The notes beneath the pieces were generated by a model, which saw only the letters and a list, made by a program, of their open reading frames with translations, was not told where the DNA came from and made no database searches. From assembly GCA_902798105.1 (NCBI GenBank), contig CADBVG010000046.1, forward strand, positions 6,707-50,869: a DNA stretch of 44,163 nt, given 5' to 3'. The translations under genes were made by a program, and so were the position numbers. Source of the DNA: an uncultured Eubacteriales bacterium. GTDB taxonomy: Bacteria > Bacillota > Clostridia > Christensenellales > Aristaeellaceae. Below, in pieces: positions 35,750 through 44,103 of this stretch; position 1 is the stretch's first letter, and every line of letters begins with the position of its first letter.

Positions 35750-36096
35750 AGGTTTTAGGTTATAGGTTTTAGGTGTTAGGGAAGGTAGAAATCCTTGCGG
35801 ATTTCTTTTGAATAAAGGACCGAGAGGAGTTGAATCCTCGGCCGTTTCCCTTAAGGAAATACCGCATAATAAGGGTGGTTGGCTGGCGAGTGAATTTTCC
35901 GTCAGGCGCGCCTGCAAATTTCGCAGGCTTGCTGGCGGCAAGTCAAGGGAAATGGCACCGCCAGACATGCCGCCCGTTTGTGCGGTATTTCCTTAAATCA
36001 AACAAATCCGTCAGGATTTGGTCCACCCCCTAAAACCTACCCCCTAAAACCTAATCCCTCAATACTGATTTGTCGCAACGCGACAAATCAGTATTG
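35750..36096. repeat. Compound nested-palindrome element E6 with inserted MITE
   Basis: It starts at the parA stop codon with AGGTTTTAGGTTATAGG simple repeats (35750-35781). The left core hairpin is 35788-35805 (GAAATCC-TTGC-GGATTTC), followed by TTTTGAATAAAGGACC. Then come the MITE-like copy B (35851-35996), the right core hairpin 36003-36020 (CAAATCC-GTCA-GGATTTG), inverted simple repeats CCCCCTAAAACCTA (36025-36059) and the outer palindrome 36060-36096. No left outer palindrome is seen. Together with B this fills the parA-parB gap. Confidence 0.88.
35851..35996. mobile_element. MITE-like element, copy B
   Basis: 146 bp with 16-bp terminal inverted repeats TTAAGGAAATACCGCA / TGCGGTATTTCCTTAA. 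It matches copy A in reverse orientation over most of its length, and copy C in the left two thirds. It sits between the two core hairpins of E6, which it appears to have split. Confidence 0.88.
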
Positions 36097-36200
36097 CCCT
36101 GCCTGCTACAGCGGCGGCGCCATCTCGTGCGCGGGAAGCGCGCGCGATTCCGCTTGTGCCGCCATGGTATCCTGCTCAAACATATCGGAGGTTTTCATAT

Positions 36201-37100
36201 ATGGCGAAGAAGATTCAACGGGGCCTGGGCCGGGGCCTGGGCGCGCTGCTGGGCGAGGACGTGGTTGCCGAGGCCCAGGAGGAGGCCCAGGTTCAGTCGG
36301 CGCAGCCCGCCGAACCCGTGGACGCGGTGCGGATGCTGCCCATCGGGCAGATCGACCCCAACCGGGAGCAGCCCCGGCGCAGCTTTGACGAGGCGGCGCT
36401 GAAGGAGCTGGCGGCGTCCATCGAGGCGGTGGGCGTGCTGCAGCCCATCATCGTGGCTCCCAGCGGCGACCGGTTCACCATCATCGCCGGCGAGCGGCGC
36501 TATCGGGCTTCCCGGCTGGCAGGGCAGACCGAGATCCCGGCCATTGTGCGGGACTGGGACAGCCAGAAGCGGCTGGAGGCGGCCCTGATTGAGAACCTCC
36601 AGCGGGACGACCTGAACCCGGTGGAGGAGGCCATGGGCGTGCGCCAGCTGATGGACGAGGCCGGCCTGACCCAGGAAAAGGTCGCCGAGCGCCTGGGCAA
36701 GAGCCGCCCCGCCGTGGCGAACCTGCTGCGGCTTTTGACCCTGCCCGACAGCGTGAAGGCGCTGCTGGCCGAGGGCAAGCTGTCTGCCGGGCACGCCCGG
36801 GCACTGGTGACGGTGGACCCCCGCCGCCAGGTGCAGTTGGCCAACCTGACCGTGCAGCAGGGCTGGTCGGTGCGCCAGCTGGAGCGCATATGCGCCCAGC
36901 CGGTGAAGCCGGAAGAACCCAAGCCCCGCCGGCCAAAGGACGCCCAGATCGGCGAGCTGGAGAACATGGCCCGGGAGCTGTTCGGTACCCGCGTGCGCCT
37001 GGACGGCACCACCGACAGCGGCAAGATCACCCTCTTCTACTACAACAGCGACGATTTGCAGCGCATCTGGGACGTGATGGAGATGGCGCGGGAGAGGTAA
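36201..37100 (+). CDS. parB: Chromosome partitioning protein ParB/Spo0J
   Basis: A 299-residue ParB. It begins MAKKIQRGLGRGLGALLGED, typical of chromosomal ParB. LPIGQIDPNREQPRR and IIAGERRYRASRLAG form the CTP-binding ParB box (GERR). LTQEKVAERLGKSRPAVANLLRLLTLP is the helix-turn-helix that reads parS. The C-terminal part forms the dimer. The ATG at 36201 follows CGGAGG by about 8 bases. The next gene starts 3 bases after its stop. Confidence 0.96.
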   Translation: MAKKIQRGLGRGLGALLGEDVVAEAQEEAQVQSAQPAEPVDAVRMLPIGQIDPNREQPRRSFDEAALKELAASIEAVGVLQPIIVAPSGDRFTIIAGERRYRASRLAGQTEIPAIVRDWDSQKRLEAALIENLQRDDLNPVEEAMGVRQLMDEAGLTQEKVAERLGKSRPAVANLLRLLTLPDSVKALLAEGKLSAGHARALVTVDPRRQVQLANLTVQQGWSVRQLERICAQPVKPEEPKPRRPKDAQIGELENMARELFGTRVRLDGTTDSGKITLFYYNSDDLQRIWDVMEMARER

Positions 37101-37103
37101 GCG

Positions 37104-37622
37104 ATGTACTCGGAACGGGACATGGTTGAAATTGACGGCCGGATCCGCCGTGCGTGGCTGGGGCTGATCCCGGTGCTGGCGGTGCTGGCCGCGGTGCTGG
37201 TGTTCGCGCTCATCAAGCGCATCCACTGGCTGGCGCTGGTGGCCGCGCCGCTGCTGATCGTGGCGTTCATGTACGGCTTTATCGAACGGCTGTGGCCGAA
37301 CCTGCGCTACCGGCGCTTCCTGCGGGACATGGAAAGCGGCCTGTCCCGGGACGTGCGGGGCGTGGTGGTGGCCATCGCCGACGCGCCGGAACTGCACGAC
37401 GGGGCCATGGTGCTGCCCGTGCGCATCCAGGTGGAGGCCGATGCGCCGATGGGGACCTCCGCCCTGTCCGAGCGCATCCAGCAGTTGGAGGCCGGCGAGG
37501 ACACCCGGGAGGAGCGCATCGTATATCTGAACGCCAGCAAGCGGGCGCATATGCCCGCCCCGGGCACGCCGGTGACGCTGCACTGCTTCGGGCGGCACAT
37601 CAAGGGCGTGGAGGTCGATTGA
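37104..37622 (+). CDS. Unknown two-helix membrane protein
   Basis: A 172-residue protein not assigned to a family. Residues about 17-60 hold two membrane helices (LGLIPVLAVLAAVLVFALI and LALVAAPLLIVAFMYGFI). A soluble domain of about 105 residues follows, which includes GVVVAIADAPELHDGAMVLPV and ends VTLHCFGRHIKGVEVD. The latter part looks beta-rich. It starts 3 bases after parB, so the two are coupled, and a link to chromosome segregation or the division membrane is possible but unproven. The start is ATG, with GGAGAGG inside the end of parB. Confidence 0.8.
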   Translation: MYSERDMVEIDGRIRRAWLGLIPVLAVLAAVLVFALIKRIHWLALVAAPLLIVAFMYGFIERLWPNLRYRRFLRDMESGLSRDVRGVVVAIADAPELHDGAMVLPVRIQVEADAPMGTSALSERIQQLEAGEDTREERIVYLNASKRAHMPAPGTPVTLHCFGRHIKGVEVD

Positions 37623-37668
37623 TTTTCCCCCTGTATTGGCGATTGATGATGCAGAGGAGGACATGCCC

Positions 37669-38049
37669 ATGCTTGTGGTATCCGCCGCCGTGGTGGAGCG
37701 CGGGGGCCGGGTGATGCTGTGCCAGCGCCTGCCCAACGCCCACAACGCCCTGAAATGGGAGTTCCCCGGCGGCAAGCTGGAGCCGGGGGAGGACCCCGAG
37801 GCGGCCCTGGCCCGGGAATTGAGGGAAGAGCTGGACATTGCCGTGGCCGTGGGTCGCGTGCGGGACGCTGTGTTCTTTCAATACCCAGACCGGGACGTGC
37901 TGGTGCTGTTCTACGGCTGTGAGATCATCGAAGGCGAGCCTTCCACGGTGGCGTGCAACGCCATCGCCTGGGCAAAGCCGGAGGAGATGGGCGGCTACGA
38001 CTTCGCCGGGGCGGACCTGGCGTTTGTGAAGCGGAACTACTTCCACTGA
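37669..38049 (+). CDS. MutT-like Nudix hydrolase
   Basis: A 126-residue Nudix protein starting MLVVSAAVVERGGRVMLCQR. The Nudix box runs from Gly35 to Ile57: GGKLEPGE, then RELREELDI. The usual Gly near the end of the box is Asp56, a tolerated change. WEFPGGK and CQRLP fit the MutT/8-oxo-dGTP diphosphatase branch, which cleans oxidised nucleotides. The ATG at 37669 is 8 bases after AGGAGG; an ATG at 37663 is too close. It is the last gene of the parB unit. Confidence 0.9.
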   Translation: MLVVSAAVVERGGRVMLCQRLPNAHNALKWEFPGGKLEPGEDPEAALARELREELDIAVAVGRVRDAVFFQYPDRDVLVLFYGCEIIEGEPSTVACNAIAWAKPEEMGGYDFAGADLAFVKRNYFH

Positions 38050-38096
38050 AATTGTGATGCCGGCATGATGTTTCGTTGACACTTGCCGCCTTCGCA

Positions 38097-38125
38097 TTGA
38101 TTCCGATGGGCGGCGCGTGTATAAT
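38097..38125 (+). promoter_or_regulatory. Promoter of the 137-residue secreted protein
   Basis: TTGATT (38097-38102), 17 bases, TATAAT (38120-38125). The -10 overlaps the left arm of the palindrome at 38123-38157. Confidence 0.8.
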
Positions 38126-38157
38126 AATCCTGTCGATTTATGTCCGACAGGATTATT
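38123..38157 (+). promoter_or_regulatory. Palindrome overlapping a -10 box
   Basis: AATAATCCTGTCG (38123-38135) and CGACAGGATTATT (38145-38157) are perfect 13-bp arms around a 9-base loop. CTTTTAT follows. As DNA it could be an operator at the promoter; as RNA the part after the start site could be an attenuator. No known regulator motif is recognised. Confidence 0.55.
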
Positions 38158-38180
38158 CTTTTATGGAAGAAGGGATCACC

Positions 38181-38594
38181 ATGAAAAAATGGATTTGCGC
38201 ACTGCTGCTGGTCGGGCTGCTGGCGGCGTCCCTGGGGGCGCTGGCCGCGGCAAAGATGACCGAGGCGACGATGATCTACGAGGATTACGACGGCAACCGC
38301 TGTGAGCAGACCGTGGTGGACGACGCTACGCTCCAGGAGCTCCAGGACATGCTGATGCGGGCCAAAAAGAACAGCGCCGAGCTGGAAAACTGCACGATGA
38401 ACAGCACATTGTTCTGCCGCTTCGGCGAGGACAAGGTCTACGACTTCGCCATCGCCACCGACGGCTGCCCCTACATGACCGACAACGGCGCGGGCAAGAC
38501 GTACCGCTTCTCCGATGCCGACCGCGATCGCCTGTGGGAGATCTTCGACCTGGTGCAGGACACCATGGGCTACGACGCGTCGATGGTGTTCTGA
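38181..38594 (+). CDS. Small secreted protein of unknown function
   Basis: A 137-residue protein starting MKKWICALLLVGLLAASLGAL, a signal peptide of about 24 residues. The mature part (MTEATMIYEDYDGNRCEQTVV and on) has three cysteines that could pair and a central FGEDKVYDFAIATDG strand pattern. No family is recognised. GAAGAAGGGA precedes the ATG. It has its own promoter, a palindrome at the promoter and its own terminator, so it is an independently controlled single gene. Confidence 0.78.
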   Translation: MKKWICALLLVGLLAASLGALAAAKMTEATMIYEDYDGNRCEQTVVDDATLQELQDMLMRAKKNSAELENCTMNSTLFCRFGEDKVYDFAIATDGCPYMTDNGAGKTYRFSDADRDRLWEIFDLVQDTMGYDASMVF

Positions 38595-38610
38595 TGAAAG
38601 CCCATTGACA

Positions 38611-38642
38611 GCAAAACGCCCCGCGATTGCGGGGCGTTTTGC
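38611..38642. terminator. Bidirectional terminator
   Basis: GCAAAACGCCCCGC pairs with GCGGGGCGTTTTGC around GATT. It lies between convergent genes, with four T at the stem foot on either strand. Confidence 0.85.
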
Positions 38643-38663
38643 TTGAAAACCCTGTACTGTCAA

Positions 38664-38987
38664 TTACTTGCCAGCGGCAGCGTCAGCAGCCTCTTCGACG
38701 GCGTCGGCAGCGGCCTCAGCGGTATCGGCAGCAGCGTCAGCAGCCTCTTCAGCCTTATCTTCGACCTTATCGGCGGCGTCAGCAGCAGCGTCGGCAGCCT
38801 CTTCGGCCTTCTCTTCGACCTTATCGGCAGCCTCTTCAGCCTTCTCTTCCACCTTGTCGGCGGCTTCCTCAGCCTTCTCTTCGACGGCGGTAGCAGCCTG
38901 CTCGGCCTTCTGCTCGGCCTTCTTGCAAGCGGTCAGGCCCATGGCCAGCAGCATCATAGCCAGGATCAGAGCGATGATCTTCTTCAT
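38664..38987 (-). CDS. Small lipoprotein with 11-residue helical repeats
   Basis: A 107-residue protein. The signal peptide ends in a lipobox LTAC (Cys21), so it is probably lipid-anchored. The rest is almost only Ala, Glu, Lys, Asp and Val in 11-residue repeats such as EEKAEEAADKV. This pattern is typical of LEA-like or apolipoprotein-like amphipathic helices. It may form a long helix at the membrane surface or protect proteins during stress. The repeats are also tandem at the DNA level (33-bp units), so length may vary. AAAGGAAG precedes the start. Confidence 0.85.
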   Translation of the reverse strand: MKKIIALILAMMLLAMGLTACKKAEQKAEQAATAVEEKAEEAADKVEEKAEEAADKVEEKAEEAADAAADAADKVEDKAEEAADAAADTAEAAADAVEEAADAAAGK

Positions 38988-39057
38988 TTTCGGTACTTCC
39001 TTTCAAATTCTTCGCGCTTTTGCGCATGTTTGTTCCTGCTTTTCACAGGTCGGATAT

Positions 39058-39086
39058 ATTATAATGATTTATTATCGCCTTTGTAA
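39058..39086 (-). promoter_or_regulatory. Promoter of the repeat lipoprotein
   Basis: On the minus strand TTACAA (39081-39086) and TATAAT (39058-39063) are 17 bases apart. The leader to the start is about 65 bases. Confidence 0.7.
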
Positions 39087-39154
39087 GCGCACTGATGTTG
39101 ATTCAACGTATATTCTGCGTGAAAACAGGCGACAAGATCGGTAGGTTATGGGGC

Positions 39155-40447
39155 TCATTGCGCGGGCTTCTTCTCGAACCGGGCCCGGTAGTGGGCCTCG
39201 GGGTACTTGGATTGCACCTCGCCGGCGGCCATCAGCGACTGCTTGGTCAGCAGCGGGCCCACCAGCTCGTAGACCAGCACGGCGAATAGTATGATGTTGC
39301 GGATCATCGCGCCGGATTCCTGGCCCAGGGCCTGGGCGGTGACCACCATGCCCAGCGCCACGCCGGCCTGGGGGAACAGGGTGATGCCCAGGTACTTGCA
39401 CACGTTGGGCTCGCAGCCCATGAGGGTTGCGCTGCCCCAAGCGCCCAGGTACTTGCCCGCGCAGCGCACCAGTATGAACACCATGCCGATGAGCAGTATC
39501 GACGGGTAGCGGAACACGGTCAAATCCAGCTGGGCGCCGGAGAGCACGAAGAACACCGCGTAAAGCGGGGCGGTCCACTCCTCGGAGCGCTTCATGATGT
39601 CCACAGAGTATTCGCTGAGGTTGCAGAACATGGTGCCCAGCATCATGCACACCAGCAGCGACGAGAAGGTGATCTTCACCTCACCGACCAGCGGGATCTC
39701 CAGCGTGGACAGCGCGATGGTCATGATGACGAAGGCGATGGTCAGCGACAGGCGGTTCTTGTTGGAGAAGAACAGCTTCTCCAGCAGCGTCAGCAGGCTG
39801 CCCATGGTCGCGCCGAGGGCCAGCGAGCAGACGATCTCCAGCAGCGGGTTGACCACCACCGACACCACGTTCAGCGCGCCGCCCTCCAAGGCCTGGGCCA
39901 CGCCGAAGGACACGGCAAACACCACCAGGCCCACGGCGTCGTCCAGGGCGACGATGGGCAGCAGCAGGTCGGTCAGCGGGCCCTTGGCCTTGTACTGGCG
40001 CACGACCATCAGCGTGGCGGCGGGGGCGGTGGCCGCGGCGATGGCCCCCAGGGTGATGGCCACCGGCAGGGGCAGCTTTTCCGGGCCGAGGACGAAGTGC
40101 AGCGCGATCAGGGCGATGTCCACCAGCGCCGTGGCCGTCAGCGCCTGCACGATGCCGATCACCGTGGCGACCTTGCCGGTCTTCTTCAGCTGGGCCAGCC
40201 GGAATTCATTGCCGATGTCGAAGGCGATGAAGCCCAGGGCCACCGTGGACAGGAAGCTCACCCGGTCCAGGTCCGCCATGGAATTGAAGCCCAGCCCGGG
40301 CACGCCCAGCGCCCCCAGCGCGTAGGGGCCCACCAGCAGGCCGGCGACCAGGAAGGCGGTCACATCGGGCAGCTTCAGGCCTGTTTTTTTGAAGATACGT
40401 GTCATAATCAGCCCCGCAAACAGGGCCAGCGCGGTCGGTAGCAGCAT
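39155..40447 (-). CDS. Cation/proton antiporter, CPA2-like
   Basis: A 430-residue membrane protein with about 12-13 helices. It starts MLLPTALALFAGLIMTRIFK. LPDVTAFLVAGLLVGP and GFIAFDIGNEF are typical of the KefB/NapA group. APAATLMVVRQYKAKGP, followed by VALDDAVGLV with Asp169-Asp170, corresponds to the ion-binding Asp pair of electrogenic exchangers. There is no C-terminal nucleotide-binding (TrkA-N) domain, unlike KefB/KefC. It likely exchanges Na+ or K+ for H+. The gene has a weak binding site (AAAGG far upstream), and no partner gene is adjacent. Confidence 0.88.
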   Translation of the reverse strand: MLLPTALALFAGLIMTRIFKKTGLKLPDVTAFLVAGLLVGPYALGALGVPGLGFNSMADLDRVSFLSTVALGFIAFDIGNEFRLAQLKKTGKVATVIGIVQALTATALVDIALIALHFVLGPEKLPLPVAITLGAIAAATAPAATLMVVRQYKAKGPLTDLLLPIVALDDAVGLVVFAVSFGVAQALEGGALNVVSVVVNPLLEIVCSLALGATMGSLLTLLEKLFFSNKNRLSLTIAFVIMTIALSTLEIPLVGEVKITFSSLLVCMMLGTMFCNLSEYSVDIMKRSEEWTAPLYAVFFVLSGAQLDLTVFRYPSILLIGMVFILVRCAGKYLGAWGSATLMGCEPNVCKYLGITLFPQAGVALGMVVTAQALGQESGAMIRNIILFAVLVYELVGPLLTKQSLMAAGEVQSKYPEAHYRARFEKKPAQ

Positions 40448-40483
40448 TTTATGTTCATTGCCTTTCTTATATGATTAATATAT

Positions 40484-40510
40484 GTTATACCTGCCGCCGA
40501 TTCTGTTCAA
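40484..40510 (-). promoter_or_regulatory. Possible antiporter promoter
   Basis: On the minus strand TTGAAC (40505-40510) and TATAAC (40484-40489) are 15 bases apart, shorter than ideal. Confidence 0.35.
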
Positions 40511-40557
40511 GCGCGTTACATGGTTCGTTTGCGTTAGGGTTTGGTTGCGGGGGGAGA

Positions 40558-40648
40558 ACACGCGGGGACGGAACAAGCGGGAATGGTTCTCTGTGTCCTG
40601 CGCTGGCATTCTGCCAGTGATAACACAGAGAACACGGTCCCCATGTGT
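40558..40648. repeat. REP-like three-part hairpin
   Basis: Nested inverted repeat. ACACGCGGGGAC (40558-40569) pairs with GTCCCCATGTGT (40637-40648) with mismatches, GTTCTCTGTGT pairs with ACACAGAGAAC, and CTGGCA-TTC-TGCCAG (40603-40617) is at the tip. Repeats of this GGGGAC-GTTCTCTGTGT type are familiar to me from many Clostridia genomes, but I cannot name a family with certainty. It lies between the gap terminator and the antiporter. Confidence 0.8.
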
Positions 40649-40670
40649 TTCGGCAGCGTTGACAAGGCGC

Positions 40671-40702
40671 AAAAACACCCCGCTTCCAATGGAAGCGGGG
40701 TG
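40671..40702 (-). terminator. gap terminator
   Basis: CACCCCGCTTCC pairs with GGAAGCGGGGTG around a 3-base loop. On the minus strand it is followed by five T. It lies about 20 bases after the gap stop codon. Confidence 0.88.
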
Positions 40703-40721
40703 CGAAGGGGTTTCGAGAAAA

Positions 40722-41735
40722 TTACTTCAGCTCGGAGAAGAACTTGATGGTGCGGACCATCTGGCTGACGTAGGAATTCTCGTTGTCGTACCAGGACACA
40801 ACCTGAACCTGGCTCTTGCCGCCCTCGAGCTTGCAGATCATGGTCTGGGTGGCGTCGAACAGGGAGCCATAGCGCATGCCGACGATGTCGGAGGAGACGA
40901 TCTGGTCCTCGGTGTAGCCGAAGGACTCGGTGGCTTCCTTCTTCATCTGGGCGTTGATCTCTTCGATCGTGGGCTGGCCGTTGATGACGGCGTTCAGGAT
41001 GGTGGTGGAGCCGGTGGGGGTGGGCACGCGCTGGGCGGCGCCGATCAGCTTGCCGTTCAGCTCAGGGATGACCAGGCCGATGGCCTTGGCAGCGCCGGTG
41101 CTGTTGGGCACGATGTTGATCGCGGCGGCACGGGAGCGGCGCAGGTCGCCCTTGCGCTGCGGGCCGTCCAGGATCATCTGGTCGCCGGTGTAGGCGTGGA
41201 TGGTGCACATGATGCCGCTCTCGATGGCCCAGCCGTCGTTCAGAGCCTTGGCCATGGGCGCCAGGCAGTTGGTGGTGCAGGAAGCGGCGGAGATGATGGT
41301 ATCTTCGGGCTTCAGGGTGGTGTGGTTGACGTTGTAAACGATGGTGGGCAGGTCATTGCCGGCGGGCGCGGAGATGACGACCTTGCGGGCGCCAGCCTGG
41401 ATGTGGGCCTGGCTCTTTTCCTTGCTGGTGTAGAAGCCGGTGCACTCCAGCACGACGTCCACCTTCAGCTTGCCCCAGGGGCAATCCGCGGCGTTCTTCT
41501 CGGCGTAGATGATGATCTCATGGCCGTCCACGATGATGGAATTCTCGGTGGCCTCGACCTTGTGATCGTTGGCGTAGTTGCCCTGGGTGGAGTCATACTT
41601 CAGCAGGTGCGCCAGCATCTTGGGGGTGGTCAGGTCGTTGATGGCGACGATCTCGTAGCCCTCAGCGCCGAACATCTGACGGAAAGCCAGGCGGCCAATA
41701 CGACCGAAACCATTAATAGCAACTTTAACAGCCAT
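40722..41735 (-). CDS. gap: Glyceraldehyde-3-phosphate dehydrogenase, type I
   Basis: A 337-residue GAPDH, the usual length, which oxidises glyceraldehyde 3-phosphate to 1,3-bisphosphoglycerate in glycolysis. [16 protein letters not shown] binds the dinucleotide and Asp34 (AINDL) points to NAD rather than NADP. The catalytic Cys153 is in [28 protein letters not shown] ends the protein. AGGAGGTAG precedes the ATG. It is a single gene with its own promoter and terminator; pgk and tpi are not adjacent. Confidence 0.98.
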   Translation of the reverse strand: MAVKVAINGFGRIGRLAFRQMFGAEGYEIVAINDLTTPKMLAHLLKYDSTQGNYANDHKVEATENSIIVDGHEIIIYAEKNAADCPWGKLKVDVVLECTGFYTSKEKSQAHIQAGARKVVISAPAGNDLPTIVYNVNHTTLKPEDTIISAASCTTNCLAPMAKALNDGWAIESGIMCTIHAYTGDQMILDGPQRKGDLRRSRAAAINIVPNSTGAAKAIGLVIPELNGKLIGAAQRVPTPTGSTTILNAVINGQPTIEEINAQMKKEATESFGYTEDQIVSSDIVGMRYGSLFDATQTMICKLEGGKSQVQVVSWYDNENSYVSQMVRTIKFFSELK

Positions 41736-41810
41736 TGGAATCTACCTCCTAAAAATAAGTCATGTTAGCGGGTATGCCGCAGGCGCGGACACACCTATAA
41801 CTACACATAT

Positions 41811-41839
41811 ATTTTACCCCATTCCACAGGGGATGAAAA
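41811..41839 (-). promoter_or_regulatory. gap promoter
   Basis: On the minus strand TTTTCA (41834-41839) and TAAAAT (41811-41816) are 17 bases apart, about 75 bases before the start codon. A second AT-rich -10 lies farther upstream near 41850-41860, so the exact start is uncertain. Confidence 0.5.
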
Positions 41840-41882
41840 GCCCTTTTGTGTAAAATATCACATTCTATTAATAATTATGGCC

Positions 41883-43064
<1,182 letters not shown>

Positions 43065-43067
43065 CCG

Positions 43068-43802
43068 TCATGCCTCCCATCGCAGTTCTTCCGCAAGCTG
43101 CGCTATCATTTCGCCGCAGGTGGGCTTTCCGCGCCTTGCGTCGATAGTGTCTCCGAATATCCTGTGTTGATGCTCGATCGCCCCGTTGCCCCAGGCGGCG
43201 TCGATGGCGTGGCGCAGGGCACGCTCCACCTGGGCGGTCGTCAGCCCGGTCCGCCGGGCCACCTCGGGATAGATGCCATCCTTCAGCGAGGCCACCCGGC
43301 CGGCGTCGTGCCAGGCCAGGGCCACGGCCAGCGCCAGGCAGACCCGGCCCCGATGCCGGGGCACGCCCAGGGCGTCCATCAGCGCCTCCAGCCGCGCGGC
43401 CTTGCCCTCGGGCAGCGCCTTTGGCCGGTTCGCCAGCGCTTCGAGCGCCGAGCGCAGGCGGCCTTCGTCGACGGGCATTTCCAGCGCCGCCGCCCCCAGA
43501 GCCGGCAGGCTTTCCGCCTCCGGCAGTCGCAGCCCCGGCGGTGTCAGCAGCAGTATGTCGGGCTGCACCACCAGCTTTTGCGACCGGGCGCGCCTTGCGA
43601 AGGCCACGCCGTCCATGCCGGGCATGGCCGCGCCCACCACCGCCAGGCGGGGCTGGAGCGTCGACAGCAGGGCCAGCCCCGCCGCGCCGCCTTCGGCCTG
43701 CCCGGCCAGGGCGTATCCGCAGGCCGCCAGCGCCCTTTGCAGCGCCGGGATGTGCCCGCGGTACAGGCCCACCGCCACGGCCCGGTTCCCTTCCACGCCC
43801 AT
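43068..43802 (-). CDS. Degenerate Spo0A-like response regulator
   Basis: A 244-residue protein with a receiver-like N-terminus (1-125) and a C-terminal domain (135-244) very like the Spo0A effector domain: LGVPRHRGRVCLALAVAL, GIYPEVARRTGLTTAQVERA, LRHAIDAAWGNGAIE, then KPTCGEMIAQLAEELR. In Spo0A this domain binds the 0A box and RNA polymerase. The receiver has lost its chemistry: the acidic pair is Val-Gly near 11-12, the phosphoacceptor Asp is Gly57 (VVGAAMPGMDG), and the Lys is Met109 (EMP). Thr87 remains. So phosphorylation by the usual relay seems impossible. The ATG at 43802 lies 8 bases after TTGGAGG; a TTG at 43817 overlaps that site. First gene of an operon with deoB. It may be a paralogue of, or a replacement for, true Spo0A. 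Confidence 0.88.
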   Translation of the reverse strand: MGVEGNRAVAVGLYRGHIPALQRALAACGYALAGQAEGGAAGLALLSTLQPRLAVVGAAMPGMDGVAFARRARSQKLVVQPDILLLTPPGLRLPEAESLPALGAAALEMPVDEGRLRSALEALANRPKALPEGKAARLEALMDALGVPRHRGRVCLALAVALAWHDAGRVASLKDGIYPEVARRTGLTTAQVERALRHAIDAAWGNGAIEHQHRIFGDTIDARRGKPTCGEMIAQLAEELRWEA

Positions 43803-43894
43803 GGCTCGAACCTCCAAAGGTTATTGCATCATAACTACAAACTGTAACATTCTACGGCGACGGGGTAAATTCCTGCGTGGGGAGATAACTTAAT

Positions 43895-43938
43895 GAGAAA
43901 TTCTGATTTGTCGCCCCAGCGACAAATCAGAAATTTCT
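43895..43938. repeat. Outer palindrome copy upstream of the Spo0A-like gene
   Basis: GAGAAATTCTGATTTGTCGC and its complement flank CCCA, with one extra base in the right arm. The following CCTCCCCCGGCGGGGG resembles the CCTTCCCC module of element E1 and may be the remains of a compound element. Unlike most copies it lies 5' of the nearest known gene. Confidence 0.8.
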
Positions 43939-44103
43939 CCTTCAACCAACCCAAATGGCCTCCCCCGGCGGGGGCAATGTCATCAACTTAAGAGGAAAGG
44001 GAAAGATACAACAAAGAAATAACAAATAAACAAACTGACAGCACTTGACAAAACTGTGAAAATTGAGAAACGAGGCCGCATCATCTGAGAGGCGGTGCAC
44101 GGG

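Noticed and set aside
34734-37100. parS site near parA-parB
   Set aside because: No sequence close to the 16-bp palindrome TGTTTCACGTGAAACA was seen here; the site may be elsewhere in the chromosome.
43803-44103. 0A-box or clear promoter upstream of the Spo0A-like gene
   Set aside because: No TGTCGAA-type box and no -35/-10 pair with good spacing stood out on the minus strand; TAGAAT and TATGAT occur without a matching -35.
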